A DNA stretch of 64,000 bases from Robbsia betulipollinis (GTDB taxonomy: Bacteria; Pseudomonadota; Gammaproteobacteria; Burkholderiales; Burkholderiaceae). The notes beneath the pieces are model-generated. The model did no database searches, was not told the origin of the DNA, and saw only the letters and a list, made by a program, of their open reading frames with translations. Location of the stretch: NCBI RefSeq assembly GCF_026624755.1, contig NZ_JAPMXC010000001.1, forward strand, positions 1,345,219 through 1,409,218, written 5' to 3'. The first letter of the stretch is position 1; the number at the start of each line of letters is the position of its first letter. The translations under genes were made by a program, and so were the position numbers. Below, one piece after another: positions 9,178 to 17,247 of this stretch.

Positions 9178-10347
9178 CTATTCCCTCACCCAAACGCGCC
9201 GGATCTGCGCTTCTACCTGGTCCACCGCCGCATCGTAGGCGACGCGAGCCGTCTGATAGGTCTTCGCGCTGCCCGTGTATTTCGTGATGTCGTACACGGT
9301 CGAAAACTTGGTGCCCGACGAACTCGACACCACCGTCTTCGGAATCTCGCCCGTCATCAACTTGTCGCCATAAGCGACCTTTACCCACTCGCGCACCACG
9401 CTCTCGTTCACATTCCCCTTGCCTTCCGTCATCGAAAGCAGCACGTTGATGAATTTCCAGGTTTTGCCGCCCCCCGCCTGTTCCGCGATCGACGTGGCAA
9501 GCCCGGAAAACAGGGTCCAGAACTGGCTGGAACTCGCGAAGTCCATTCCGCGAGGCGGAATCGGCATGATCAGGCCGTCGGCGGCAAAGAACGCGTTGAG
9601 GGACAGATACGACAGCGTCGGCGACGTATCCACGAGCATCACGTCGTATTCATCACGCAGATCGTCGAGCCCCCGGTTCAGCACGTCGTAAAACCTGAAA
9701 CCGGCTTCGCGCTTCGACTGCCGGCTGGGAATGTGAAACTCCGCGGCAAAGGCAACGGGGCTGCAGCCGACGATATCGAGACCATCCCAATAGGTCGGCT
9801 TCACTGCATATCGCAGCGACGTCTCATCTCCCGCGCAGAGCGGCAGAATCGTGTCCTCTTCCTGGATTTGCGTGTCGGGCAGATAGCCGCATAAACTCGT
9901 CAAGGAACCTTGCGGGTCCAGATCGATGCACAGCACACGATAGCCAAGCAGCGACAGGCCCTGCGCCATGCACATCGTCGTGGTCGTCTTGCTGACGCCC
10001 CCCTTGCTGTTTCCAGTGGTAACCACCACCGCCTTGTCGCCCGGCTTGCGCTTGTACGAACGGCCGTACGCCCTGGCCCAAATCCGCGCTTCGGCGAGCG
10101 AGAAATCGCGCTTGGACTTGTTGATCTCCTGGCCCGTGGGCAGATCGCCCTTGGCAAGCCGGCGCGTCAGCGCGCTGCGATCGATACGGCACAACGCGGC
10201 GAGCTGCGTGACCGAAAACGTGGGCGACTTCTTCACATAGTCGGGCGAGAAAATGCTGTTCCTTACCCGTTCGACGACGTCGGCCACGCGATTTGCCTGG
10301 TCTTCGATGTCCTCGATGGTATATCCCGAGCGTAAAGGGTCTATCAT
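9178..10347 (-). CDS. parA: ParA-family partition ATPase (set 1, with N-terminal DNA-binding domain)
   Basis: A 389-residue ATPase of type Ia. Residues 1-100 hold a MerR-like/winged helix-turn-helix region (SVTQLAALCRIDRSALTRRL), expected to let the protein repress its own operon. The Walker A box is SKGGVSKTT (the second glycine of the usual box is Ser), with switch regions DLDPQGSL and MLVDTSPTL. It drives DNA-based segregation together with ParB1. It is divergent from repA, with an 87-bp gap that contains a small palindrome at 10352-10364, so both promoters probably lie there. It is the first gene of parA1-parB1. Confidence 0.93.
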   Translation of the reverse strand: MIDPLRSGYTIEDIEDQANRVADVVERVRNSIFSPDYVKKSPTFSVTQLAALCRIDRSALTRRLAKGDLPTGQEINKSKRDFSLAEARIWARAYGRSYKRKPGDKAVVVTTGNSKGGVSKTTTTMCMAQGLSLLGYRVLCIDLDPQGSLTSLCGYLPDTQIQEEDTILPLCAGDETSLRYAVKPTYWDGLDIVGCSPVAFAAEFHIPSRQSKREAGFRFYDVLNRGLDDLRDEYDVMLVDTSPTLSYLSLNAFFAADGLIMPIPPRGMDFASSSQFWTLFSGLATSIAEQAGGGKTWKFINVLLSMTEGKGNVNESVVREWVKVAYGDKLMTGEIPKTVVSSSSGTKFSTVYDITKYTGSAKTYQTARVAYDAAVDQVEAQIRRVWVRE

Positions 10348-10351
10348 TTAG

Positions 10352-10364
10352 CTGATCCGATCAG
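10352..10364. promoter_or_regulatory. small palindrome in the parA1-repA promoter gap
   Basis: The sequence CTGATCCGATCAG (6-bp arms, one central base) starts 5 bp upstream of the parA1 start codon. It is a candidate ParA or RepA operator. No binding protein can be assigned from sequence alone. Confidence 0.4.
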
Positions 10365-10434
10365 ATATTCTTGTTGTAGCGTAAAAAAGTGATCGCACCT
10401 AGAATACTCGATTAAGAGCACCAGTCAAAGCTGA

Positions 10435-11403
10435 ATGACCTTGAAAAAAATTTCCGGCCTGATCTCACCCGAATTCTTCGCGCCGGTGGACGCGACCGAG
10501 CCCGTGGCGCCGAAGGAAACCGCGCTCGATATCGCGACGCGCCTGGAAAAAACCGCAGCGTCCCGCAAAGTCCCGCCGGCGCCGGCCCAGCCGGGCGGAA
10601 GGGTGCAGATCCCCCTCTGGTCGGACGAACATCGGCCCGTTCTACACGATCTGGTGCGTTCCGCGCTTTTCACCTGCGGACAGAAGGACGCTCGCAAGGA
10701 TTTAAAGGCCAATCCGATCTACGCGCTCGAGCATATCCGGATTACGTACACCGGCGAGGAACTCAGGCAACGTGATTACGATGTCTATCTGCAAATTCTC
10801 CATCTGTCGCGTGGCATAACGGTTGATGGTCGGCAGGAATGGGTGGAGTTCGATGCGCGCACCCTGATAAAACAGCTGCGCTGGACGCAGAACTCGCGCA
10901 GCCTCGTGGAATTGCGGGAAACCATCCGGCGTCTCACCGCCTGCGCCCTCGAAGTCGCACGGGCGAGGACACGCACGAGTCCTCCCGTCATCTACGGCGG
11001 CCCCCTGTTGTTGAAGTACGCCGGCGCGCAGGAAGGAAGCTTCGACGAGGTGACCTTCTGGAAAGTGCAGATCAATACCGAAGTGGCGGCGCAATTGAAG
11101 CCTGGCGACTATACCCGCATCGACTGGCACGTTCGCGCCCAACTCGGTCCGCTGGAAAAATGGCTCCACGCTTTCTATTCGACCAATCAGGCGCCCTATC
11201 CCATGAAGGTCGAAACCATCCACAAACTGTGCGGTTCGCGGATGGCTGAGCTGAAATCCTTCCGGCGCGCGATCAAATCCGCGCTGCAGCGCCTGACCGA
11301 CGTCGGTTTCCTCGCGTCCTGGCAAATCGATACCACCGACAAAATCAAGGTCACCCGTAGTCAAATGGTCACCCTGGACAGCCCGAGCGTCGACCAAGGC
11401 TAG
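10435..11403 (+). CDS. TrfA-like plasmid replication initiator
   Basis: A 322-residue initiator related to TrfA of IncP plasmids and the Rep proteins of Burkholderia secondary replicons. A Pro/Ala-rich N-terminal segment (about 1-60) is followed by paired winged-helix regions; recognisable stretches are NPIYALEHIRITYTGEEL, VYLQILHLSRG and GPLEKWLHAFYSTN. It should bind the iterons that begin in its own 3' end (the first iteron, 11360-11373, encodes RSQMVTL) and open the AT-rich DNA beyond. The ATG start at 10435 follows the divergent parA1 promoter gap. The call is firm as a replication initiator; the exact subfamily is less sure. Confidence 0.9.
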   Translation: MTLKKISGLISPEFFAPVDATEPVAPKETALDIATRLEKTAASRKVPPAPAQPGGRVQIPLWSDEHRPVLHDLVRSALFTCGQKDARKDLKANPIYALEHIRITYTGEELRQRDYDVYLQILHLSRGITVDGRQEWVEFDARTLIKQLRWTQNSRSLVELRETIRRLTACALEVARARTRTSPPVIYGGPLLLKYAGAQEGSFDEVTFWKVQINTEVAAQLKPGDYTRIDWHVRAQLGPLEKWLHAFYSTNQAPYPMKVETIHKLCGSRMAELKSFRRAIKSALQRLTDVGFLASWQIDTTDKIKVTRSQMVTLDSPSVDQG

Positions 11404-11646
11404 TCAATTGGTCACCAGCCTCTTCTGAATCACTTGATAATTCATAGTCAAATGGTCACCCATCGACGGAACGGCGGTGACCATTTGACTGAACGCACGC
11501 CGGTTTCGTGGTCTCTCGTCTCAAAAGACAAGTCAAATGGTCACCGCGACCGCATCATTCACGGTAATGGGTCAACAAATTGAGATCATGAGATTAGCTG
11601 ATCTCCTATTGACACGCCGGGGAACCGACACAACTGACATTGGCAC

Positions 11647-11655
11647 TTATCCACA
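11647..11655 (+). promoter_or_regulatory. DnaA box 1
   Basis: A perfect TTATCCACA between iterons in the origin region. Confidence 0.75.
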
Positions 11656-11802
11656 GGCATAAGTCAAATGGTCCCCCCTACAAGTCAGTTGGTCACCCGA
11701 TCTCGTCAATTACTCCCCAAAACAAGTCAGATGGTCACCGTATCGAGTCAAATGCTCACCCAGGGGTTTTTTAAGCTATTGATATAAAAGGGGAAAAATG
11801 AG

Positions 11803-11811
11803 TTATCCACA
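11803..11811 (+). promoter_or_regulatory. DnaA box 2
   Basis: A perfect TTATCCACA within the AT-rich part of the origin. Confidence 0.75.
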
Positions 11812-12040
11812 AGTGCTAGAAGGTTTTTAGAAGGTCTTTAGAAACTTTTAAGTCCGCTTCGCGGGTGTTTAAAAAAATTGAACCAAAACACCGAACACTC
11901 ACGATTTGCAATAACGAAAAATCATGACACTCAACAACCGCAGTGTGATTTGTCAATTGGGTGTCTCGGGGACCATTTGACTGAGCAATCTGGGGTGATC
12001 GGCGTAAATCAGGCATCGAAAAGTCGTTGTCTGCGGTTCA

Positions 12041-12065
12041 GGAGTGTCCAAAGTTTGGACACTCC
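12041..12065. promoter_or_regulatory. palindrome upstream of parA2 (candidate parS, set 2)
   Basis: A perfect palindrome with 12-bp arms (GGAGTGTCCAAA and its complement) around one G. Its core, TGTCCAAA-N-TTTGGACA, recurs just after parB2 at 14139-14155. The pair flanks the second partition operon, which makes it a candidate centromere or operator for that system. Confidence 0.6.
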
Positions 12066-12431
12066 CTATCCACGTGAAAAACGAATGAATGTTCGGTAAT
12101 TCAAGCTTCTGAAATCAAACCGAGCAGGACAATGTACTTGCATCAAAAGCGAGTCCGAAAGCTTCGTATCGATAAAATACGGGACGGTTCACGCTGTGCT
12201 CTGAATTGCCTATCGACTGAAATAAAACGCTAGAAAGTGAGTGGGGCGGATAGAAGTAGTTTGTATTTACCGCATTTCTCGTTTCGCTAGAATCTCGCAA
12301 TACATAAAAACGTGTCATCACAAGGCATTTGCCTGCTTACATCGCCGCGGTATCATCCCTTCGGATAGGCCCTTTACAGACCCCTCTATAGCCGGTATCG
12401 TGCACCTACAACAACCATACCGTACACGATC

Positions 12432-13262
12432 ATGGGAACGTTCGATCACACGCGAGTCATTGCGATTGCCAACCACAAAGGGGGCGTTGGTAAGACGACG
12501 ACCGTTGTCAATCTCGCTGACGCCTTTGGACGCTCGGGACTGAAGGTATTGGTCGTGGATATGGACCCCCAGGCCAATGCCAGCCTTCACATCGGCAAAA
12601 TGCATCCAAGCCGGGTCGATCTTTCCTGCGCGCAGTTATTGCTCGCGGCGGGCGTCGACAAGCTGCCGCAGGCCGTGCATGAAGATACCTACCTTGAAAA
12701 CGTCTCGCTGATCTACGGGTCTCTCGCGCTTGGCCGAGTCGAGGAGGAACTGAAGGATCAGACGCCGCGACCGTCCGAGGAACTTCGTACAAAACTCGAA
12801 ACGGCGGACGGTATTTATGATGTTATCCTGATCGACTGTCCGCCGAGTCTGAAGCTGCTGACAAGCAACGCGATGGCCGCTGCGACCCACATCATCGTTC
12901 CGGTGGAATCTGGTTCGCAGTACGGACTATACGGTGCGGAGGATCTTCTCAAACACATCGAGAAGATCAAGCGGATCAATCCGACCTTGGCCTTGCTGGG
13001 TGCGTTGCTGGTTCGTCACGATGAAAGACAGACGGTCTGCAAGCTTCTCGAAGTCACCGCCCGGGAAACCTTCGGCAAGATATTGCCGGTTCGAATTTCA
13101 ACCAGTACAAAGGTCAATCAGGCAGCCGTCATGCAATCGAGTCTTCACAAGCTGGATCGTTCCGCGAAGGTATCGCGCGAATACCGTGAACTGGCCGACG
13201 GTCTGATCGCTACCCTGGGCCTCAAACCGGCGCCGGCGGAAGAGGAGGTGGAAAATGGCTAA
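12432..13262 (+). CDS. parA: ParA-family partition ATPase (set 2)
   Basis: A 276-residue ATPase of the Soj/ParA type without an N-terminal DNA-binding domain. The Walker A box is complete (NHKGGVGKTTTVVNL, about residues 14-28), switch I is DMDPQANAS and switch II is LIDCPPSL. It moves or positions ParB2-bound DNA. The stop overlaps the parB2 start by 8 bp, so the two are translationally coupled. It differs in size and architecture from ParA1, so the two systems are not recent duplicates. A candidate parS palindrome lies about 370 bp upstream. Confidence 0.93.
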   Translation: MGTFDHTRVIAIANHKGGVGKTTTVVNLADAFGRSGLKVLVVDMDPQANASLHIGKMHPSRVDLSCAQLLLAAGVDKLPQAVHEDTYLENVSLIYGSLALGRVEEELKDQTPRPSEELRTKLETADGIYDVILIDCPPSLKLLTSNAMAAATHIIVPVESGSQYGLYGAEDLLKHIEKIKRINPTLALLGALLVRHDERQTVCKLLEVTARETFGKILPVRISTSTKVNQAAVMQSSLHKLDRSAKVSREYRELADGLIATLGLKPAPAEEEVENG

Positions 13263-14136
13263 AAGCATGAAGGCAATGTTGGAAGCCCGCGCCGCCGAAA
13301 ACACGAAGCGACATCATGAAGCGGTGTATGCCGACGATTTCGACGTGGGCAGGCAACATGTCAAGGTGGAAGTCGAGGGCATCGAACGCAATCCCTATCA
13401 GCCGCGCATCCACTACGCCGAAAGCGCGGTGCAGGAGCTGGCGCTCAGTATCGAAGCGGTGGGTTTGCTGCAGCCGATCACGCTGCGCAAGGTCGATGAC
13501 CGCTACCAACTCATTGCCGGCGAGCGCCGTCTTCGCGCCCACAAGGTTTTGGGAAGGACGCACATCGAAGCGCTGGTGATTTCCGCCAACGACGAAGAGT
13601 CGGCGTTGCTCGCGCTCGCGGAAAACATGGATCGCGCGGATCTCAGCGATTTCGAAATCGGTCTTGGGATCCGGCAAATCCAGCTCGAGTTCCCGCACCG
13701 GACAAAACTTGCCGAGCATCTGCGAATCCAGCGTTCGGATCTCTATCGCTATCTTGCGTTCGATGCGTTGCCCGATGAAGTGAAGGATCGACTGCGCCTC
13801 AATCCCGCACTGATTTCACGCAGCGCCGCAACGGATATTGTGAAGGCGTTGAAGGAGGGTGAGGGAACGCCCGAGGAACGTCTGGGTCGCCTGCGCAAGG
13901 CTTGGGAAAAACTTGAAGCGGGAAAACTCGAGCAATCGAAGGTCGCGCGTTTTGTTGCCCGGCCTCACGCCGAAGCGTCGGGCAAACCCCGCCCCGTGGT
14001 TCTATACCAGAAGGGCGAGAGAATTGGATCCATCACCGCCGGAGATACGCAACTTGTCGTCAAGATCGCGACAGCGGCGCTGTCGGAAGATCAGCGGCGG
14101 CAACTCAGCGACTTTGTCGTCGATTTGTTTCGCTGA
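13255..14136 (+). CDS. parB: ParB/Spo0J-family partition protein (set 2)
   Basis: A 293-residue ParB of the chromosomal/Spo0J type. CTP-binding boxes are visible: ERNPYQPR, LIAGERRLRAHKVLG and ALAENMDRADLSDFE. They are followed by the helix-turn-helix region (LAEHLRIQRSDLYRYL) and a C-terminal dimerisation part. It partners ParA2, with which it overlaps by 8 bp. Its likely binding sites are the TGTCCAAA-N-TTTGGACA palindromes on either side of the operon; the second copy starts 3 bp after its stop codon. Confidence 0.93.
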   Translation: MAKSMKAMLEARAAENTKRHHEAVYADDFDVGRQHVKVEVEGIERNPYQPRIHYAESAVQELALSIEAVGLLQPITLRKVDDRYQLIAGERRLRAHKVLGRTHIEALVISANDEESALLALAENMDRADLSDFEIGLGIRQIQLEFPHRTKLAEHLRIQRSDLYRYLAFDALPDEVKDRLRLNPALISRSAATDIVKALKEGEGTPEERLGRLRKAWEKLEAGKLEQSKVARFVARPHAEASGKPRPVVLYQKGERIGSITAGDTQLVVKIATAALSEDQRRQLSDFVVDLFR

Positions 14137-14138
14137 TC

Positions 14139-14155
14139 TGTCCAAACTTTGGACA
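14139..14155. promoter_or_regulatory. palindrome after parB2 (candidate parS, set 2)
   Basis: TGTCCAAACTTTGGACA, a perfect palindrome with 8-bp arms and one central base. It shares its core with the palindrome at 12041-12065 and starts 3 bp beyond the parB2 stop codon. Confidence 0.6.
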
Positions 14156-14177
14156 TTCCCCGGGCGTCAGCCATGGA

Positions 14178-14567
14178 TCAGCCGTTGCCACTGGCGGTTT
14201 CGCCCGGGCGTTCTTCGTGAACGGTCAAATCGCGAATCCGACGGAAAGCGGGGTTCTCGTGAAGCAGCCGTGCCTGAACATGGGCGAGCATCGCCTGGCC
14301 AGCGAGATAGGACGGGACGCCCGTGATGACCTTTTGCGAAACCGGAATAAAGGCATCGGGTGAGTCAACCGAGTTATGGGAAAAATCGACAACGTAATCG
14401 GTCAAGCGCAAACTCCGTAAAATAAACGTCAACAATCGTTGCTGCGCCTGCATCTTATCAAGCATGCCCGATTTCGAAACGGACAAATCGTAACCGTTTG
14501 CCACGGATACGCGGTTTTGCCGTCCTGCCACCTCGTCAAGCCAACCAAATAGCCATATGACCACCAT
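14178..14567 (-). CDS. hypothetical protein (replicon-associated)
   Basis: A 129-residue soluble protein that I do not recognise. The composition is protein-like and not an obvious shadow of another gene: a first part with GRQNRVSVANGYDLSVSKSG, a middle part with LRSLRLTDYVVDFSHN, and a C-terminal part rich in Arg and Glu. It is convergent with parB2 and its 5' end overlaps the divergent YunG-like gene by 11 bp, which weakens one of the two starts. The next start on this strand is GTG at 14564. It may be a small accessory protein of the maintenance region; the function is unknown. Confidence 0.5.
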   Translation of the reverse strand: MVVIWLFGWLDEVAGRQNRVSVANGYDLSVSKSGMLDKMQAQQRLLTFILRSLRLTDYVVDFSHNSVDSPDAFIPVSQKVITGVPSYLAGQAMLAHVQARLLHENPAFRRIRDLTVHEERPGETASGNG

Positions 14568-14937
14568 GACGGATTTCGCAACGCCTCTCGATCTCTATCG
14601 CGCCCTGTCGACCGTTTGGTCCGGTGACACCGCCAGTCCTTCCGAAGGGTGGTCCGCAGCGAATCCCGCCCGCAATCACTGCGGCGTGACGTCCCTTATC
14701 GTGCAGGATCATTTCGGTGGCGAGATTCTCAGGACGCAAACCTCGGGTGGCACGCATTTCTACAATCTCGTCGACGGCAGGAAATGGGATTTGACCGTCA
14801 GCCAGTTCGCCGAACCGGTCCCCTTCGACGACACGCCCGCCTCGCGTGAAATGGCGCTCGCCGACACGAGCGAGGAGAAATATGCCTTGCTCACGGAACG
14901 CCTCGCAGCATGCCGCGCAACCTCCGGATCGGCCTGA
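14557..14937 (+). CDS. YunG-like protein of unknown function
   Basis: A 126-residue protein resembling the YunG family: NHCGVTSLIVQDHFGGEIL, then GTHFYNLVDGRKWDLTVSQF. The conserved Cys and His suggest a papain- or transglutaminase-like fold, but this is a guess and no activity is established for the family. The ATG at 14557 or the one at 14566 could be the start; the second would avoid overlap with the minus-strand neighbour. It stands alone between the partition operon and a broken serine hydrolase. Confidence 0.7.
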   Translation: MTTMTDFATPLDLYRALSTVWSGDTASPSEGWSAANPARNHCGVTSLIVQDHFGGEILRTQTSGGTHFYNLVDGRKWDLTVSQFAEPVPFDDTPASREMALADTSEEKYALLTERLAACRATSGSA

Positions 14938-14977
14938 AGCTCCTGCGCAGGCTTCTTGATGGCGCAGTGACGCTGGC

Positions 14978-15370
14978 ATGTCCCGGGCAATGCATCCGAC
15001 CGGTGCCGGATCGTCCACGCGCACGGTCGCAAGACGTCTCGCCACGGTGTTCAACGGACCGATCGATATGATGCAAGTCGAAACGATCTCCGCGCTGCGG
15101 CGGGCGGCGCAGCTCTCGATAGACCATGAAACGCCCTGGGAGCTCTGTATGATCGCGCCGTTCTACGGTTATCCGATATGGTTGAATGGCGAGCGCCGCG
15201 TTTTCCCCAGCGTACCGGCCGTCGGTTGCTTCGCGACCGGCGCAGGCGGATCGTTCACCTGGATCGAACCGGAGCGCCAGATCGCGGTCGTGGTCCGCTG
15301 GATCGATCCCGCGCATGCGGATGCTTTCTTCGGACAGATTTTTATGACGCTCGAGCGCGTCCAGGCATAA
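14978..15370 (+). pseudogene. C-terminal remnant of a serine hydrolase (beta-lactamase/EstB-like)
   Basis: About 130 codons are open, but only the C-terminal third of a serine hydrolase is present. APFYGYPIWLNG, then ATGAGGSFTWIEPE and VVVRWIDPAHADAFFG, match the end of class C-like beta-lactamase/esterase family proteins. The part that would hold the catalytic Ser-X-X-Lys and Tyr is missing, so the remnant cannot be active. The 5' break lies near the edge of the replication and partition block, consistent with an old recombination junction there. The ATG at 14978 is simply the first in frame. Confidence 0.7.
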
Positions 15371-15401
15371 CGCCCGTTGCTCATCCCGTTCGGAATACAC
15401 C

Positions 15402-17201
15402 ATGTCAGTCGCACCCCGGAAAGGTCTCCCTCTGAATGCGGCGGCGCAGCCGCGCTCCCGTGAGGTCCGCAGGCGGTCATCGTTTAGGGTGTTGATCCCG
15501 TTTGTCGGCCGATACGTCTGGCAGGCCGCCGCTGCGGGCGTGGCGCTTTTGAGCGCCGCAGGTCTGGTTCTGGCGTTGGGACAGGGCATGCGGCACTTGA
15601 TCGATCATGGTTTCGCGAGCGGCAGTCAGGCGCAACTCAACCACACGGCGCTCGCGATGTTCGGTGTCGTGGCCGCCCTGGCGGTCGCGACCGCCTGTCG
15701 GTTTTCGCTGGTCAGCTGGCTGGGCGAGCAGATCGGCGCCGATATCCGGCGCGCGGCATTCAACCACGTTCTGTCGCTGTCGCCCGCCTGGTCGGAGACC
15801 GCGCGCAGCGGCGATGTGCTGTCGCGCCTCATTACCGACACCACGTTACTGCAGGCACTGACCGCCTCGTCGCTTTCGCAATGGCTGCGCAGCACGGTGC
15901 TGCTGGTCGGCGCGCTCGCGATGCTGGTGGCGACGAGTCCCTTGCTGTCGCTGCTGGTGCTGGCGGTCATTCCGGTCGTGGTGCTGCCGTTGATCGTTTT
16001 CTCGCGGCGCGAACGGCGCCTCTCCCGCATGACGCAGGAACGTCTCGCGGATCTCGCCGCGATGGCCGAGGAAGCCTTCGGCGCCCTGCGCACGGTGCAG
16101 GCGTTCAATCAGGAGCCGCAGGTACGGCATGCATTCTCTGACGCGATCCAGGAGGTCGTGTCGGCCGGGCAGGCCCGGGCGCGCTCCCGCGCGGTCGTCA
16201 TGCTGATCGTCATCCTGCTGGGCTTTGGCGCGATCACGCTGGCGTTGTGGGTGGGTGGGCACGAGGTGCTGGCCGGCAGGATGTCGGCGGGCGCGTTGTC
16301 GGCGTTCGTTTTCTATTCCATCACCGTCGCCACCGCCGGGGCGGGCTTGAGCGAACTGTGGGGCGATCTCCAGCGCGCCGCAGGTGCTGCCGACCGGATC
16401 GCCGATCTGCTGTCGGAACAACCTGCCATCGCCTCGCCGGCGCAACCCCTTCCGCTGCCGGTGCCGGCCCGCGGCGCGCTGGCATTCGATCAGGTGACGT
16501 TCTTCTATCCGGCGCGACCGGACCGTGCTGCCCTGCACGACTTCACGCTGCACGTGCGCCCGGGCGAAACCGTCGCGCTGGTGGGACCGTCCGGGGCGGG
16601 CAAGACGACGGTCTTCCAGTTGCTGATGCGTTTTTACGATCCGCACGCGGGCACGGTCTCTTTGGACGGCGTCGATCTGCGCCAGGGAGACCTCGCAGCG
16701 CTGCGCTCCCTGGTCAGCGTCGTGCCGCAGGACCCCGTCGTGTTCGGCGCAGACGTCTGGACCAATATCCGGTTCGGCCGCCCGGATGCGAGCGATGCGG
16801 ACGTGCGGGCAGCCGCCGCAGCTGCCTCGTGCGATTTCGTCGCGGCGCTTCCGGACGGTTTCGACACCTTTCTGGGCGAGAAGGGCGTGCGCTTGTCGGG
16901 CGGGCAACGGCAGCGTCTGGCCATCGCCCGGGCGATCCTGCGCAATTCTCCGATCCTGCTGCTCGACGAGGCCACCAGCGCCCTCGATTCCGAAAACGAG
17001 CATGCGGTGCAGGAAGCGTTGCGCCGGCTCGAGACCGGTCGTACGACCGTCGTCATCGCCCATCGCCTGGCCACCGTCCGGCGTGCGGACCGGATCGTGG
17101 TGATGAACGGCGGCCGGATCGAAGCCATCGGTTCGCACCAGGCGCTGGTCGCCGAGGGTGGGCTGTATGCCCGCCTGGCGGCGCTGCAGTTCAAGGATTA
17201 G
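15402..17201 (+). CDS. ABC exporter, fused membrane and ATPase domains (MsbA-like)
   Basis: A 599-residue half-transporter that works as a dimer in the inner membrane. Residues about 30-330 form six transmembrane helices. The ATPase domain (about 355-595) has Walker A GPSGAGKTT, signature [14 protein letters not shown], Walker B ILLLDEATSALD and the switch His in VIAHRLATV. Lipid or hydrophobic-compound export is the family's usual role; the substrate is unknown. It is followed 46 bp later by a quinone oxidoreductase gene on the same strand, which may be cotranscribed. Confidence 0.9.
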   Translation: MSVAPRKGLPLNAAAQPRSREVRRRSSFRVLIPFVGRYVWQAAAAGVALLSAAGLVLALGQGMRHLIDHGFASGSQAQLNHTALAMFGVVAALAVATACRFSLVSWLGEQIGADIRRAAFNHVLSLSPAWSETARSGDVLSRLITDTTLLQALTASSLSQWLRSTVLLVGALAMLVATSPLLSLLVLAVIPVVVLPLIVFSRRERRLSRMTQERLADLAAMAEEAFGALRTVQAFNQEPQVRHAFSDAIQEVVSAGQARARSRAVVMLIVILLGFGAITLALWVGGHEVLAGRMSAGALSAFVFYSITVATAGAGLSELWGDLQRAAGAADRIADLLSEQPAIASPAQPLPLPVPARGALAFDQVTFFYPARPDRAALHDFTLHVRPGETVALVGPSGAGKTTVFQLLMRFYDPHAGTVSLDGVDLRQGDLAALRSLVSVVPQDPVVFGADVWTNIRFGRPDASDADVRAAAAAASCDFVAALPDGFDTFLGEKGVRLSGGQRQRLAIARAILRNSPILLLDEATSALDSENEHAVQEALRRLETGRTTVVIAHRLATVRRADRIVVMNGGRIEAIGSHQALVAEGGLYARLAALQFKD

Positions 17202-17247
17202 CCTTCTTTACCGCATCGTTATCCCACCTTTACCTGTCGAGCTCCCC

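Larger units (their letters stand above)
11360..11985. other. replication origin (iterons, DnaA boxes, AT-rich stretch)
   Basis: Ten copies or near copies of GTCAAATGGTCACC are seen. Forward copies start at 11360, 11403, 11447, 11532, 11663, 11684, 11726 and 11747; inverted copies lie at 11476-11489 and 11968-11981. Variants carry single changes (for example GTCAGTTGGTCACC and GTCAAATGCTCACC). Two perfect DnaA boxes TTATCCACA lie at 11647-11655 and 11803-11811, and the DNA from about 11765 to 11900 is AT-rich. An inverted repeat with 7-bp arms lies at 11582-11605. The layout, just downstream of a Rep gene, is that of an iteron-controlled oriV. Confidence 0.85.
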
